Shown: in pieces, positions 8,801 to 17,559 of the stretch
Position numbering within the stretch: the stretch's first letter is position 1
Layout of the letters: the number at the start of each line of letters is the position of its first letter
NCBI GenBank assembly: GCA_024401215.1
Contig: JAKSLL010000025.1
Span: 1 to 43,020, forward strand
Length of the DNA: 43,020 bases
Source of the DNA: Bacteroidaceae bacterium
Lineage (GTDB): Bacteria; Bacteroidota; Bacteroidia; Bacteroidales; Bacteroidaceae
Direction of reading: 5' to 3'
The notes under the pieces: model-generated
Database searches by the model: none
The model's input: only the letters and a program-made list of their open reading frames with translations
What the model was told of the DNA's origin: nothing
Program-made: the position numbers and the translations under genes

Positions 8801-10381
8801 ATGGATATAAAAGAACGATTTCAGACGCTGCTCTCCCGACTCAACGAGGGAGTGTACGAAAAGGACACGGAGATAGGGCTTTCGCTGCTTGCTGCTTTGG
8901 CTGGTGAGAGTGTGCTGCTCCTTGGCCCTCCAGGAGTGGCGAAAAGTATGGTGGCGAGGAGGATAAAGGCGGCATTCTCCGGGGCGAAGTCATTTGAGTA
9001 TCTCATGTCGAGATTCTCCACCCCTGACGAGATTTTCGGTCCTGTGAGCATCAGCCGTCTCAAGACATCCGACGTGTATGAGCGTAACCTCGACGGTTTT
9101 ATGCCTACTGCCGACATTGCTTTCCTTGACGAGATATGGAAAGCAGGTCCATCCATACTCAACACGCTCCTTACAATCATAAACGAAAAGACATATCGCA
9201 ATGGGAATGATGAATTGCATGTGCCTCTCAAGCTGCTGATTGGTGCGAGCAATGAACTGCCTGCTGACGGTGAAGGTCTTGAGGCTCTGTGGGACAGATT
9301 CCTTGTACGAATAGTGTCGGGATGTGTCAAGAATGAAGAGAATTTCTATCATCTTCTGCGTGACGAGTCAGAAGAGAATGCCGCACCCGACATTGATGAC
9401 TCTCTTCTCATTACTGCTGAGGAGTATGCCGACTGGACGCAGAGGATAAGCAGGATAGGCATAGATGATGATGTGCTGAAATCTATCACCTACATACGTC
9501 AGCACATACAGAGGCTGACACTTACAGACGATACTGCCGAGGGGGCATCACGTGTGCATCACATATACATCAGCGACAGGCGATGGAAGCATATCGTCCG
9601 TCTGCTTCGCGCCTCAGCTTTCATACATGGAAGGGCAAGTGTGGCGGTGTCAGATATGATACCCCTTGTCTATTGCTTGTGGAACGAGCCAGAGGAGATA
9701 CCTTTCATTCGTCCTGTAGTCGTCAGGTCGTTCTTTGTCGCCTATGCTGACAAGATAGAGAGGCTTGCATCGGCATTGGCTGTCGAGGTGAAGCGCGCAC
9801 GTGCTCGCAGGGCGTTGGCAGAGGCAAGGGCAGAGGATTACCACCGTGACGACAACAAGGAGCTGTTCGACAGCTTCTATTACCGCATAGACAAATACGG
9901 CACTGGCAACACATACATATTCTTTGTTGACTATAAGAAGATGAAAGGCTACAGTCGTGAGAACGCCCCTCTCGAAGGCGTGATATGCCAAGATACGCAC
10001 AACACGAAGCGTAACATCGTCTTGATGCAGTCGGACAGCCTCGCTATGCAGAATGCCAATGTGCAGATGGTGAGGGTGAAACTGTATCGCGACAATGACA
10101 ATATCTACATCAATGGCGTGCAGTATCCTATCCATCAGCTTGCAAGAGGACAGCGTCAGGCGCCTATAGACACCAATGTGGCAACGCTTGCTAATGTTGA
10201 CTACGAACAGCTGGTGGAGAATCTTGCCGGCGGAGTGAGAGATGTGTCGCAGGAACTGGTATTCAACAATCTGTTTGTCACTCAGGATGATAAACAGGAG
10301 ATAGACAGGCAGACGAAAGAGATAAATCGCAAGATTGCTCTTCTGAGGTATGACCTGCAACAGCTTCTCTATGGCGAGTAA
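8801..10381 (+). CDS. ravA: RavA-like MoxR-family AAA+ ATPase
   Basis: 526 residues, full length for the family. Walker A GPPGVAKS at residues 42-49, Walker B IAFLDE at 106-111 followed by IWKAGPSILNTLL, and sensor-1 GASNELP at 148-154. The N-terminal 170 residues closely follow the RavA pattern (FEYLMSRFSTPDEIFGP). Residues 340-526 form a family-specific C-terminal region with a small beta-rich insert. RavA is a hexameric ATPase that works with the VWA protein ViaA, which in enterobacteria links it to respiratory complexes and stress. Here the partner gene overlaps it by 11 bases. The 117-base gap upstream contains no promoter I can recognise. GC content is much higher than in the toxin locus (34 of 60 in bases 8821-8880). 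Confidence 0.9.
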   Translation: MDIKERFQTLLSRLNEGVYEKDTEIGLSLLAALAGESVLLLGPPGVAKSMVARRIKAAFSGAKSFEYLMSRFSTPDEIFGPVSISRLKTSDVYERNLDGFMPTADIAFLDEIWKAGPSILNTLLTIINEKTYRNGNDELHVPLKLLIGASNELPADGEGLEALWDRFLVRIVSGCVKNEENFYHLLRDESEENAAPDIDDSLLITAEEYADWTQRISRIGIDDDVLKSITYIRQHIQRLTLTDDTAEGASRVHHIYISDRRWKHIVRLLRASAFIHGRASVAVSDMIPLVYCLWNEPEEIPFIRPVVVRSFFVAYADKIERLASALAVEVKRARARRALAEARAEDYHRDDNKELFDSFYYRIDKYGTGNTYIFFVDYKKMKGYSRENAPLEGVICQDTHNTKRNIVLMQSDSLAMQNANVQMVRVKLYRDNDNIYINGVQYPIHQLARGQRQAPIDTNVATLANVDYEQLVENLAGGVRDVSQELVFNNLFVTQDDKQEIDRQTKEINRKIALLRYDLQQLLYGE

Positions 10382-11834
10382 TCAGAATCTGGATGAGTAT
10401 TTCTACCTGCGTCTTCTCGAGGATTTTGCAGAGCGAGGTGTTGTGCCGGCAGAAAGTGTTGGCGACCCGATATACGACTATCTTGTTTCGACCATGCATG
10501 ATGCCGAACTGCAGGTCAAGGTGTGGACGGATGATGTTCATGCCCGCATCTTCGTTGACGCAATGGTGTCGTTCGTTGATGCCTGTCTGAAGCGCAGCAG
10601 CTTCAATTTCAACCGTAAGCAGTCGGAGATGAATGGCGTGAGGGATGCCATCGAATGGAGCGACCAGAAACGCAAAGACGGATGGCAGGCATTGATAGAG
10701 ATGGTGGAGAGGGAGTATGAGAAATATGGCTTCCGCTCTGCCTATTATAAGAATAAGTTTGACAATCCAGATAATCTCAGCAAGACAGAGCTGTGGGAGA
10801 GCCTTTACAAGGATTATATCATGGCATTAGATGAGAGCCTGTTTCAGCAGCAGAGGGAAGAGGTGGAGGCAAGGAAGCAGAATCTGAAGAAGAAACTCGA
10901 CCTTCAGCTTGGCAATATCCCTGATTATCTGGCAGGCCATGCTGTGCCTCATGAGGTGTTTCATCAGGCATGGGGCATGATGGGCGGTGAGTGGAATGAA
11001 TATGATTTTGAGCGCCTTCGCCGTCTTGTTGAACTACAGAAAGACTATCCGGTACTTTCTAAGGTGGCGAATCTCATGGGACGAGTGATATGTCCGGAAG
11101 GCGACAAGTCGATGTGGGTCGGCACGGGCAACAGCGCAAAGATAGAACATTCGGCAAAGAGCGATATACAGGGAATAACGACAAGCAACCGCATAGATTC
11201 ACTGCTGCCTGCCGAGATGGTGCTGATGGCTGATGACGACTTCCAGGAACTGTTCCTACTTAAATATTCCACAAACAAACTGCAGAATTTCCTGCATAAG
11301 AGCGAGCAGCTCAACCCGAATAAGCGTCTTGAACGTAAGCGTGCCAAACAGGCAGGTCCAATGATAGCGTGCATTGACACGTCAGGAAGCATGCAGGGCA
11401 TTCCAGCCAATATAGCCCGCTCACTAATCCTCAATCTCGTGAACCTCTCTCGCCGGCAGCATCGACAGCTTTTCATCATCGCCTTTTCTGTGTCGGCACG
11501 CCCTATAGATGCTCATCGCGACAGGGCACGGCTGCTCGACTTCTTCGCGCATGAGTCAACAGGCAATACCGATGCCACAAAGATGCTGACGCAGGTCATC
11601 ACTCTGCTCGAAGGCACTCCGTCGTATATGAGTGCTGATGTGCTGCTTATCGGCGACTTCCGCATGCCTCTTGTAAAGAAGCCTCTGCTCGACAAGATGA
11701 TGCAGCATCGCTTGTCGGGCACATACTTCTACGGATTGCAGCTGGGTGAATACCAGGAGAATATCTGGCTGCCTCATTTCGACACCATATACAAAATAGG
11801 ATATAAGGTGCCGATAAGGATAAAGGATAAGTGA
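10371..11834 (+). CDS. viaA: ViaA-like VWA-domain protein, RavA partner
   Basis: 487 residues from the ATG at 10371, which overlaps the ravA stop and gives MASNQNLDEYFYLRLLEDF; an in-frame ATG at 10350 is possible but lies deeper in ravA. The N-terminal half is helical with charged stretches (EEVEARKQNLKKKLDLQLG). The C-terminal 160 residues are a von Willebrand factor A domain with the metal-binding MIDAS motif DTSGS at about 336-340 (MIACIDTSGSMQG). The protein is the expected cofactor that stimulates RavA ATPase activity. Translation is probably coupled to ravA through the overlap. Confidence 0.87.
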   Translation: MASNQNLDEYFYLRLLEDFAERGVVPAESVGDPIYDYLVSTMHDAELQVKVWTDDVHARIFVDAMVSFVDACLKRSSFNFNRKQSEMNGVRDAIEWSDQKRKDGWQALIEMVEREYEKYGFRSAYYKNKFDNPDNLSKTELWESLYKDYIMALDESLFQQQREEVEARKQNLKKKLDLQLGNIPDYLAGHAVPHEVFHQAWGMMGGEWNEYDFERLRRLVELQKDYPVLSKVANLMGRVICPEGDKSMWVGTGNSAKIEHSAKSDIQGITTSNRIDSLLPAEMVLMADDDFQELFLLKYSTNKLQNFLHKSEQLNPNKRLERKRAKQAGPMIACIDTSGSMQGIPANIARSLILNLVNLSRRQHRQLFIIAFSVSARPIDAHRDRARLLDFFAHESTGNTDATKMLTQVITLLEGTPSYMSADVLLIGDFRMPLVKKPLLDKMMQHRLSGTYFYGLQLGEYQENIWLPHFDTIYKIGYKVPIRIKDK

Positions 11835-12012
11835 GGTTTAGTGGTTTTGTCGTTTAGTGGTTTTGTCGTTTAGTGGTTTGGGGTGATTGGTGGTTTTGTG
11901 GTGATTAGTGGTTTAGTGGTTTGGTGGTTTGGGGTGACTCAACTCACAAACTTAAGAACTCACAAACTTACAAACTTAAGAACTCAAAAACTCACAAACT
12001 CACAAACTCAAA
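11835..12012. repeat. Low-complexity arrays GTTTAGTGGTTT and ACTCACAAACTTAAGA
   Basis: The gap between the convergent viaA and YhaM-like genes is filled by two degenerate arrays. One is made of TTTAGTGGTTTTGTCG-type units (11838-11935), the other of ACTCACAAACTTAAGA-type units (11939-12012). The second array recurs at about 20041-20092. The YhaM-like stop codon lies right at the edge of the array. No gene or clear terminator hairpin is visible. Confidence 0.8.
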
Positions 12013-12873
12013 TCACTTAACCACCGTAGTGCCGAGAGCAAAAGCTTTCTCCATGTTGCCTGATGTGTTGAACACGTCAGCTTTTGCCGAGATATTATCG
12101 ACATAGTTGATGAGCTGGGCTTCTGGGATGCAAGGCATGACAGGGCTGCCATATTCCAGCTGACCATGATGGGCAAGCACACAATGCACGATGAAGTTTA
12201 TCTCGCGCTTGTCGATGCCGATTTCGCGCAGCAGGTTGTTGAGATAGTTGGCAGACATATAGATGTGGCCGAGCAGATACATGTTCTCCTGTGTCTCTCC
12301 GTCTGTGGTGTACTCGCACAGCTTGCCCCAGTCGTGGAAGAGTATTCCGATGATTATGCGCTCTATCTTTATGTCGTCAGGATACGGATAGACAGGGTAG
12401 ATGCCTTCAAGGAGATGAAGCATCTGATAGGTGTGGTTGAGAAGGCCGCCAGGGAAGGCGTGATGCACAGAGGTGGCTGCAGGGTATTTGCTGTATTTCG
12501 GATACAGGTCATCAGCATATTTCTTGATGAAATCCATAAGTTTCTCGTCTTTGCAGAATGAGAGCAGGGCGGCTATGCTGCTGTCCCACAGTTCACGCTT
12601 TATGGGACGAGGGATGAGGTGATAGAGTTCATGTCCCTCCTGCGCCATCATGCCGACAGACATCTCGCTGGCATTTGAAGATTTCTTGCCCTGATTTTCA
12701 CGTATGACTTTGAATCTCACAAGCTGGCCGATGGCTGGACCGCTGTTTTTGTCTACGTCAAACACGCATAGAGTCTCATTGCCATCAAGGTTGGCAATTT
12801 TAAGATTCACGTAAGGTGTGTTGTTACGAGCCACGGCGTCTTGCCGACTCAGTACGATATATTCTTTTTCCAT
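12013..12873 (-). CDS. YhaM-like OB-fold/HD-domain 3'-5' exonuclease
   Basis: 286 residues when the ATG at 12873 is used (MEKEYIVLSRQDAVARNNTPYVNLKIANLDG); the ten-residue extension upstream is not family-like. Residues 1-90 form an OB-fold nucleic-acid-binding domain. From about 140 comes an HD metal-dependent hydrolase domain: HHAFPGGLLNHTYQM, then LFHDWGKL, and HHGQLEYGSPV near the end. This order is typical of YhaM/CBF1-type 3'-5' exoribonucleases, which trim single-stranded RNA or DNA. The gene stands alone, divergent from the HAD phosphatase gene. Confidence 0.82.
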   Translation of the reverse strand: MEKEYIVLSRQDAVARNNTPYVNLKIANLDGNETLCVFDVDKNSGPAIGQLVRFKVIRENQGKKSSNASEMSVGMMAQEGHELYHLIPRPIKRELWDSSIAALLSFCKDEKLMDFIKKYADDLYPKYSKYPAATSVHHAFPGGLLNHTYQMLHLLEGIYPVYPYPDDIKIERIIIGILFHDWGKLCEYTTDGETQENMYLLGHIYMSANYLNNLLREIGIDKREINFIVHCVLAHHGQLEYGSPVMPCIPEAQLINYVDNISAKADVFNTSGNMEKAFALGTTVVK

Positions 12874-12949
12874 ATAAAAGTGATGATGTTTACTGATAGA
12901 CAAATTTCGTTATTTTTTGCTTGATGTCAAAAAAGTCAGTGAAAAATGT

Positions 12950-12957
12950 TATCTTTG
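12950..12957 (+). promoter_or_regulatory. -7 box upstream of the HAD phosphatase gene
   Basis: TATCTTTG at 12950-12957 fits the Bacteroidetes -7 consensus TAnnTTTG, 33 bases before the ATG at 12991. No good TTTG lies at the right spacing (the nearest T-rich runs are about 26-30 bases upstream), so the -33 part is weak. Confidence 0.5.
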
Positions 12958-12990
12958 CAAACGAAAAATGTTGAATAATGCTGAGAATAG

Positions 12991-13809
12991 ATGAAGGAAT
13001 ATAAGGTTATAGCTTTAGATATCGATGGCACTCTGACACGAAACGACAAGACAATATCCCCGCGCACTCGTGATGCTGTGATAAAGGCGCAGGAGATGGG
13101 CGTGAAGATTGTCATCTGCAGCGGTCGTCCTGCTTATGGCATAGCTCCTCTTGCTGACGAACTGCGAATAGGAGAATATGGAGGTTTTGTTGTGGCTTAC
13201 AACGGAGGACAGATTGTTGACTGGGCAACGAAAGAGACGGTATATTCTGTGTGTCTTGCTGATGATGTGAAACCTGTTGTCTGTGATGTGGCAAAGAAGC
13301 ATGGTTTCACGATTTTCACATATTGTGGCAAGGAGATAATAACAGAACATCCAGATAATCAGTATGTGCAGCATTCCTCTCGTGGCAATAAGATGGCTGT
13401 CAGGAAGGTGGATGACTTCTGCGACGCTTTGGATTATGATGTCAACAAGTGTATGATTGTAGGCGATCCCGATGAACTGGCAAGATTTGAACCTGTTGTT
13501 GTGGATGCCGTAGAAGGTATGGCGAATGCATATCGCAGTGAGGCTTTCTTCCTTGAAGTCGTACCTCAGGGTGTGGAGAAGTCTGTCGGACTTTCCAATC
13601 TGCTCGACCATTTAGGTTTGACGCGTGAGCAGCTGATGGCTTTTGGCGACGGCTACAATGACCGGGGGATGATTGAGTATGCAGGCATGGGCATTGCCAT
13701 GGCTAACGCTAAAGATACAGTCAAGGCTGTTGCCGATTATATTACCCTCAGCAACGAAGAAGATGGTGTGGCAGATGCTATTGAGAGGATTGGATTAATT
13801 AAGAATTAA
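12991..13809 (+). CDS. Cof-type HAD-IIB phosphatase
   Basis: 272 residues, typical Cof/YbiV length. Motif I DIDGTLTRND at residues 10-19 holds the nucleophilic aspartate; motif II is the serine in VICSGRP; motif IV is FGDGYNDRGMIEYAG near 215-229. A C2-type cap domain lies between motifs II and III. These enzymes dephosphorylate sugar phosphates, flavin or pyridoxal phosphates, and the substrate cannot be told from sequence. The last codons (ATT AAG AAT TAA) are already part of the GAATTAA heptad array that follows, so the C-terminus IGLIKN may have been set by the repeat. Confidence 0.88.
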   Translation: MKEYKVIALDIDGTLTRNDKTISPRTRDAVIKAQEMGVKIVICSGRPAYGIAPLADELRIGEYGGFVVAYNGGQIVDWATKETVYSVCLADDVKPVVCDVAKKHGFTIFTYCGKEIITEHPDNQYVQHSSRGNKMAVRKVDDFCDALDYDVNKCMIVGDPDELARFEPVVVDAVEGMANAYRSEAFFLEVVPQGVEKSVGLSNLLDHLGLTREQLMAFGDGYNDRGMIEYAGMGIAMANAKDTVKAVADYITLSNEEDGVADAIERIGLIKN

Positions 13810-13871
13810 GAATTAAGAATTAAGAATTAAGAATTAAGAATTAAGAATTAAGAATTCAAAATTAAGAATTA
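13793..13871. repeat. GAATTAA heptad array
   Basis: About nine tandem units of GAATTAA with small variations (GAATTCA, AATTAAGAGTTA) begin inside the last codons of the HAD gene and run toward the hairpin element. The same heptad, reverse complemented, occurs at 15570-15630 and 36999-37051. Confidence 0.9.
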
Positions 13872-13884
13872 AGAGTTAGCAGAT

Positions 13885-13980
13885 AGACTTTTAACTCGAT
13901 ACCAACAGCGATAGTAACGTCTTTAACTCCTTTAACTTCCTTAATTCCTTTAAACTTCTTCAACTTCCATATCAAGAGAA
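13885..13980. repeat. TTAAAG/CTTTAAC hairpin element, copy 1 (partial)
   Basis: Contains GATACCAACAGCGATAGTAA and CGTCTTTAACTCCTTTAACT, nearly identical to 15486-15530, and ends CATATCAAGAGAAGC, related to the end of copy 2 (CATATCAAGTGGAGCG). The plus-sense TTAAAG arm is reduced, so this copy looks like a half element. Confidence 0.7.
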
Positions 13981-14000
13981 GCATGAAAGAGAAAATGATG

Positions 14001-14048
14001 AGGGCGCAGAAAAAGTCATGAGATATTTTCATGCTTTTTCTGCGCCCT
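14001..14048. terminator. Bidirectional terminator between convergent genes
   Basis: AGGGCGCAGAAAAAG (14001-14015) pairs perfectly with CTTTTTCTGCGCCCT (14034-14048). CATGA/TTCATG extends the stem inward. It lies between the HAD gene (plus) and the alcohol dehydrogenase gene (minus) and carries A and T runs in both arms, so it can serve both. Confidence 0.7.
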
Positions 14049-14087
14049 TGTTATGTGCTGGTGTAATTGCGTAGTCAGAAATTCGGA

Positions 14088-15104
14088 CTAAAACTTAACA
14101 AGGATTCGGAATACCTTGCCAGGATTTTCGCTCCACCACTTCATGGTGTCGAGAGCCTCCTCAGGAGCGATGACCTTTGTGATAAGCTCTTCAGTAGGGC
14201 ATGTGCCGCGTTCGAGATACTGTATTACAGCGCGGAAGTCGCTTGGCTGTGCGTTGCGTGAACCGCGAATGTCAAGTTCTTTCTGTACGAAATATTTAGT
14301 TTGGAATGACACCTCGCTCTTAGCATAGCCGATGCATGTTACACGTCCTGTGAAAGCCACCTCATTGACAGCCATCTGATAGGTGAAAGGTGAACCAACA
14401 GCCTCAATCACAACGTCAGGGCCGAAGCCTCCAGTGATTTCGGCGAGACGTGCATGAGCGTCTTCTGTCTTTGTGTTGATAGCGTATTTTGCGCCGAGAC
14501 GCTTTGCAAGTTCGAGCTTGTCGTCGTCAATATCGGCAGCAATGACTGTTGCGCCACGAAGTGCAGAACGGACAACAGCGCCGAGTCCCACCATTCCGCA
14601 TCCGATGACCATGACAACATCAATGTCTGTGACCTGTGAGCGGTTGACAGCATGGAAGCCGACAGACATCGGTTCGACGATGGCGGTAGTCTTTGCGTCA
14701 AGGTTGCCTGCAGGGATAATCTTCTCCCAAGGGAGTGCGATGTACTCCTTCATGGCACCGTTGCGCTGAACGCCGAGAGTCTCATTGTGTTCGCAAGCGT
14801 TGACGCGTCCATTGCGGCATGATGCACAGTTGTTGCAGTTTGTGTAAGGGTTGCAAGTCACTACCATGCCAGGCTTGAGGTTCTCTGGCACGCCCTCGCC
14901 CACAGCTTCGATTACTGCGCCAATCTCATGGCCAGGGATAACTGGGTTGAGAGCCATTGTGTTGCGTCCCATGAATGTGTTGATGTCTGAGCCGCAGAAA
15001 CCGACGTAGCTCAATTTGAGGAGCACTTCGCCAGCTCCTACTGCAGGTTTCTCAATGTCGATGATGTTGAGTTCCTGATTATGTGAAATCTGTATTGCTT
15101 TCAT
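14088..15104 (-). CDS. Zinc-dependent medium-chain alcohol dehydrogenase (L-galactonate/L-fuconate dehydrogenase-like)
   Basis: 338 residues from the ATG at 15104 (MKAIQISHNQELNIIDIEKP). Catalytic zinc residues are in GFCGSD (about 37) and GHEIG (about 59). Structural-zinc cysteines are in CNNCASCRNGRVNAC (about 90-104). The NAD(P)-binding Rossmann segment is VMVIGCGMVGLGAV near 165. Sequence style is that of the zinc dehydrogenases oxidising sugar acids such as L-galactonate in Bacteroides. L-fuconate is 6-deoxy-L-galactonate, so a role in the L-fucose oxidation route encoded upstream is plausible, either on L-fuconate itself or on its 2-keto-3-deoxy derivative. It is separated from the lactonase gene by about 527 bases of repeats, so co-transcription is uncertain. 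Confidence 0.82.
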   Translation of the reverse strand: MKAIQISHNQELNIIDIEKPAVGAGEVLLKLSYVGFCGSDINTFMGRNTMALNPVIPGHEIGAVIEAVGEGVPENLKPGMVVTCNPYTNCNNCASCRNGRVNACEHNETLGVQRNGAMKEYIALPWEKIIPAGNLDAKTTAIVEPMSVGFHAVNRSQVTDIDVVMVIGCGMVGLGAVVRSALRGATVIAADIDDDKLELAKRLGAKYAINTKTEDAHARLAEITGGFGPDVVIEAVGSPFTYQMAVNEVAFTGRVTCIGYAKSEVSFQTKYFVQKELDIRGSRNAQPSDFRAVIQYLERGTCPTEELITKVIAPEEALDTMKWWSENPGKVFRILVKF

Positions 15105-15125
15105 AATGTGTGTTATTGATTGCAC

Positions 15126-15245
15126 TATTTAAATACGAAATACGAAATACGAAATACGAAATACGAAATACGAATTACGAAATACAAATTACGAAATACG
15201 AATTACGAATTACGAGATATGAGATACGAGATACGAATTACGAAA
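15126..15245. repeat. ACGAAAT heptad array
   Basis: More than ten tandem units of ACGAAAT and variants (ACGAATT, ACGAGAT, ACAAATT) lie directly upstream of the minus-strand alcohol dehydrogenase start at 15104. The space where a promoter is expected is largely repeat. Bases 15246-15367 hold nothing recognisable except AGAAAACAAA repeats near 15280-15318. Confidence 0.9.
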
Positions 15246-15367
15246 TGCGAGGTCCATTTCCTTGCGCTTAGCGTCAATTAAGAAAACAAAAGAAAACACA
15301 GAAAACAAAAGAAAACATTTGATGTTTAGCAAGGTGCTCATTGCTAATTCTTCGATCTTAATTCTTA

Positions 15368-15569
15368 ATTCAAGTTTCTTTCTGCGAAAGCGCAAGCGAT
15401 AACGCAAGTTCTTAACTTGCTTACTTGTGGGGAGTTAAAGGAGTTAAAGAAGTTAGCTCCTTCGTCGCTTGGGGAAGTTAAAGACGATACCAACAGCGAC
15501 AGTAACGTCTTTAACTCCTTTAATTTCCTTAACTTCTTTAACTTCCATATCAAGTGGAGCGAAACTTGA
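15368..15569. repeat. TTAAAG/CTTTAAC hairpin element, copy 2
   Basis: The element starts TCAAGTTTC (15368-) and ends GTGGAGCGAAACTTGA (to 15569), so its ends are inverted. Inside are GGAGTTAAAGGAGTTAAAG (15430-15448) and CGTCTTTAACTCCTTTAA (15506-15523), which can pair into a long hairpin. Bases 15486-15530 nearly duplicate part of copy 1. Its right end, reverse complemented, is CAAGTTTCGCTCCACTTG, as at the left end of copy 4. Confidence 0.8.
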
Positions 15570-15630
15570 ATTCTTAATTCTTAATTCTTAACTCTTAATT
15601 TTGAATTCTTAATTCTTAATTCTTAACTCC
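15570..15630. repeat. TTCTTAA heptad array (reverse complement of GAATTAA array)
   Basis: About eight units of TTCTTAA with variants (CTCTTAA, TTTTGAA) abut the hairpin element on one side and the stop codon of the lactonase-like gene on the other. Confidence 0.9.
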
Positions 15631-15631
15631 G

Positions 15632-16579
15632 TCACTCACTCATATTTTTTATGTAAGGCAGTTCGGGGAGATTCTTGAATCCGTAGAACTGCACGGCATT
15701 CTCTCCGAGGAACTTTGCCTTGTCTGCCTCAGAGAGTTCTTTCGACTTCGTTATGAAATCGTATGACATCTTGTATGTGATGGCGGTTATTGTGCGAGGG
15801 TAGTCGCTTCCCCACATAAGTCGCTCCATGCCCACCCAGTCGGCAGCTTGCTTGATGCTCTTTATTGCAGATGGGTAAGGGTAGAACTCGCTATTGTAAA
15901 GCCATGTTATGCCTCCCGACTCAATCATCACATTCTTGCCTTCAAGAGCGAGTTTTACCTGACTTTCGAACGATGGTGTGGTGACCATGCCGAAGTGGCC
16001 GATAGCGACTTTCAGGTCAGGGCATTCCTGTATGACTTCTGCCATCTCCCTGATCTGCGCTTCGTCATCGCCAAGGCACATGGAGAGAATCATCCCTTTC
16101 TGCTCCAGCATCTTGAACATCTCCATAAGTTCGGGAGAGTTGAGGTGGAGTGTCACAAACTCCTTCTCGCTTTCTGATGTAGGCACAGAGAGCAGGCGAT
16201 GGCCAGGGATTGCCAGTCCGCGGAATCCTGCGTCGGCAACAGCTTGTGCGCCTGCCATGAAGTCGGCTCCATATCTGAACTCCGTCATTCCCATAGTGAA
16301 GAAGCGGTCGGCATATTTAGCCTGCACCTCTTTGAGGTATTCGTTCTGGTTGCCGTCGATGATCTCCTGCACGACAACAGCGCCGCCCACCTGGGCGTAA
16401 TTCATGTTGGAAAGGAACACCTCAGCGGAATTGACGCCGTCAATCATGAAAGGCGGAATCATCTGCACCTCCTCATCAAGGAAGATGCTCCTGCCGTTAG
16501 TCAGCGTTTTTATTGTCTTTCCGTCAACCTTTGTGTCTTGCCGAAGCCAAAGGTGGGAGTGTGCATCAATGATAGTCAT
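15632..16579 (-). CDS. Amidohydrolase-2 family protein, probable sugar lactonase
   Basis: 315 residues. Metal-binding start MTIIDAHSHLW (HxH at residues 7-9), a central histidine in VAIGHFGM (about 193) and the catalytic aspartate in MWGSDYPR (about 264). This is the PF04909 fold shared by L-fucono-1,5-lactonase, L-rhamnono-lactonase and related enzymes. It follows the aldo-keto reductase gene by 18 bases on the same strand, which fits hydrolysis of the lactone formed by that dehydrogenase. Substrate is inferred from context; a decarboxylase-type member of the same family cannot be excluded from sequence alone. Confidence 0.82.
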   Translation of the reverse strand: MTIIDAHSHLWLRQDTKVDGKTIKTLTNGRSIFLDEEVQMIPPFMIDGVNSAEVFLSNMNYAQVGGAVVVQEIIDGNQNEYLKEVQAKYADRFFTMGMTEFRYGADFMAGAQAVADAGFRGLAIPGHRLLSVPTSESEKEFVTLHLNSPELMEMFKMLEQKGMILSMCLGDDEAQIREMAEVIQECPDLKVAIGHFGMVTTPSFESQVKLALEGKNVMIESGGITWLYNSEFYPYPSAIKSIKQAADWVGMERLMWGSDYPRTITAITYKMSYDFITKSKELSEADKAKFLGENAVQFYGFKNLPELPYIKNMSE

Positions 16580-16597
16580 AGGCAGATGGTTGGTGGA

Positions 16598-17545
16598 TTA
16601 TGAATTAGCCCAGCTCACTCTCTTCTGGTCGCCGATGATGTCCTGCACCTCCTTGACGAGCTGCCAGTCAGGTTCCTCGCTTGCCCATTGGATGTTGCGC
16701 TTCACATTCTCTGGGTTGGCAGAAGAGAACAATGTGCCAGCAATGCGTGGGTTGCTTACTGAATACTGTACAGCGAGTTTCTCGATAGGATAGCCCTTAG
16801 CCTCGCAGTGTGCTGCAGCCTTTGCGCATGCTTCGACGAGAGGCTTTGGTGCTGGGTGCCAGTCAGGCACGCCGCGCTTGGTGAGCAGTCCCATAGACAG
16901 CGGAGAAGCGTTGATGACGCCGATGTTCTTGCTTTCGAAATAGTCGAGGAAATCATTGAGCTTGTCATCGTTAAGGCAGTAGTGGCAGAAATTGAGCACG
17001 CTCTCTACTGTGCCGTCAGCGCAGTGGTCGATGACCCACTTGAGATTTTCAAGTTGAAGGTCAGTGATGCCGACGTGGCCCACAACACCCTTCTCACGAA
17101 GTTCCACCAGAGCAGGGAGAGTCTCGTCCACAACCTTCTGCAGACCGCCAGGCAGAGCAGCCTGGAACTCGATGTCGTGCACGTTTATAAGGTCGATATA
17201 GTCGATGTTGAGGCGTTCCATGCTCTCATACACGCTCTCTTGTGCGCGCTTTCCTGAGTAATCCCATGTGTTGACGCCGTCTTTGCCGTAGCGTCCCACC
17301 TTTGTGGAGAGGTAATACTTGTCGCGTGGCAGAATCTTGAGTGCCTTGCCAAGCACGGTCTCTGCCTTGTAATGACCATAATACGGACTGACATCAATAA
17401 AGTTGATGCCGCCTTCAATAGCAGTCTCTACAGCTTTGATGCTTTCTGCTTCTTTTGTCTCGTGGAACACGCTTCCTAAGCTTGATGCTCCAAAACATAG
17501 GTTGGAGATTTTCAACCCTGTCTTGCCTAAATCGTAGTATTTCAT
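16598..17545 (-). CDS. Aldo-keto reductase, L-galactose/L-fucose 1-dehydrogenase-like
   Basis: 315 residues from the ATG at 17545 (MKYYDLGKTGLKISNLCFGA); upstream codons fall in ATCGAT-type repeats. The AKR tetrad is visible: D in FIDVSPYYG, Y in the same motif, K in STKVGRYG, H in NVHDIEF. The phrases FGASSLGSVF, SPYYG, TKVGRYG, HDIEF, ASPLSMGLLT and DWHPAP recall plant L-galactose dehydrogenase. L-fucose is 6-deoxy-L-galactose, so oxidation of L-fucose to its lactone is the likely reaction. The gene lies between the mutarotase and lactonase genes on one strand, giving the first three steps of an oxidative route. Confidence 0.85.
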   Translation of the reverse strand: MKYYDLGKTGLKISNLCFGASSLGSVFHETKEAESIKAVETAIEGGINFIDVSPYYGHYKAETVLGKALKILPRDKYYLSTKVGRYGKDGVNTWDYSGKRAQESVYESMERLNIDYIDLINVHDIEFQAALPGGLQKVVDETLPALVELREKGVVGHVGITDLQLENLKWVIDHCADGTVESVLNFCHYCLNDDKLNDFLDYFESKNIGVINASPLSMGLLTKRGVPDWHPAPKPLVEACAKAAAHCEAKGYPIEKLAVQYSVSNPRIAGTLFSSANPENVKRNIQWASEEPDWQLVKEVQDIIGDQKRVSWANS

Positions 17546-17559
17546 TTTTTTTGTTGAAT

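Noticed and set aside
9650-10360. Long minus-strand open frame opposite the RavA gene
   Set aside because: It is antisense to a well-conserved AAA+ protein and encodes no recognisable domain.
13793-13871. Short tandem repeats as a CRISPR or replication-origin iteron array
   Set aside because: Seven-base units with no spacers and no dnaA/rep gene or DnaA boxes nearby; the same unit is scattered at several gene ends.
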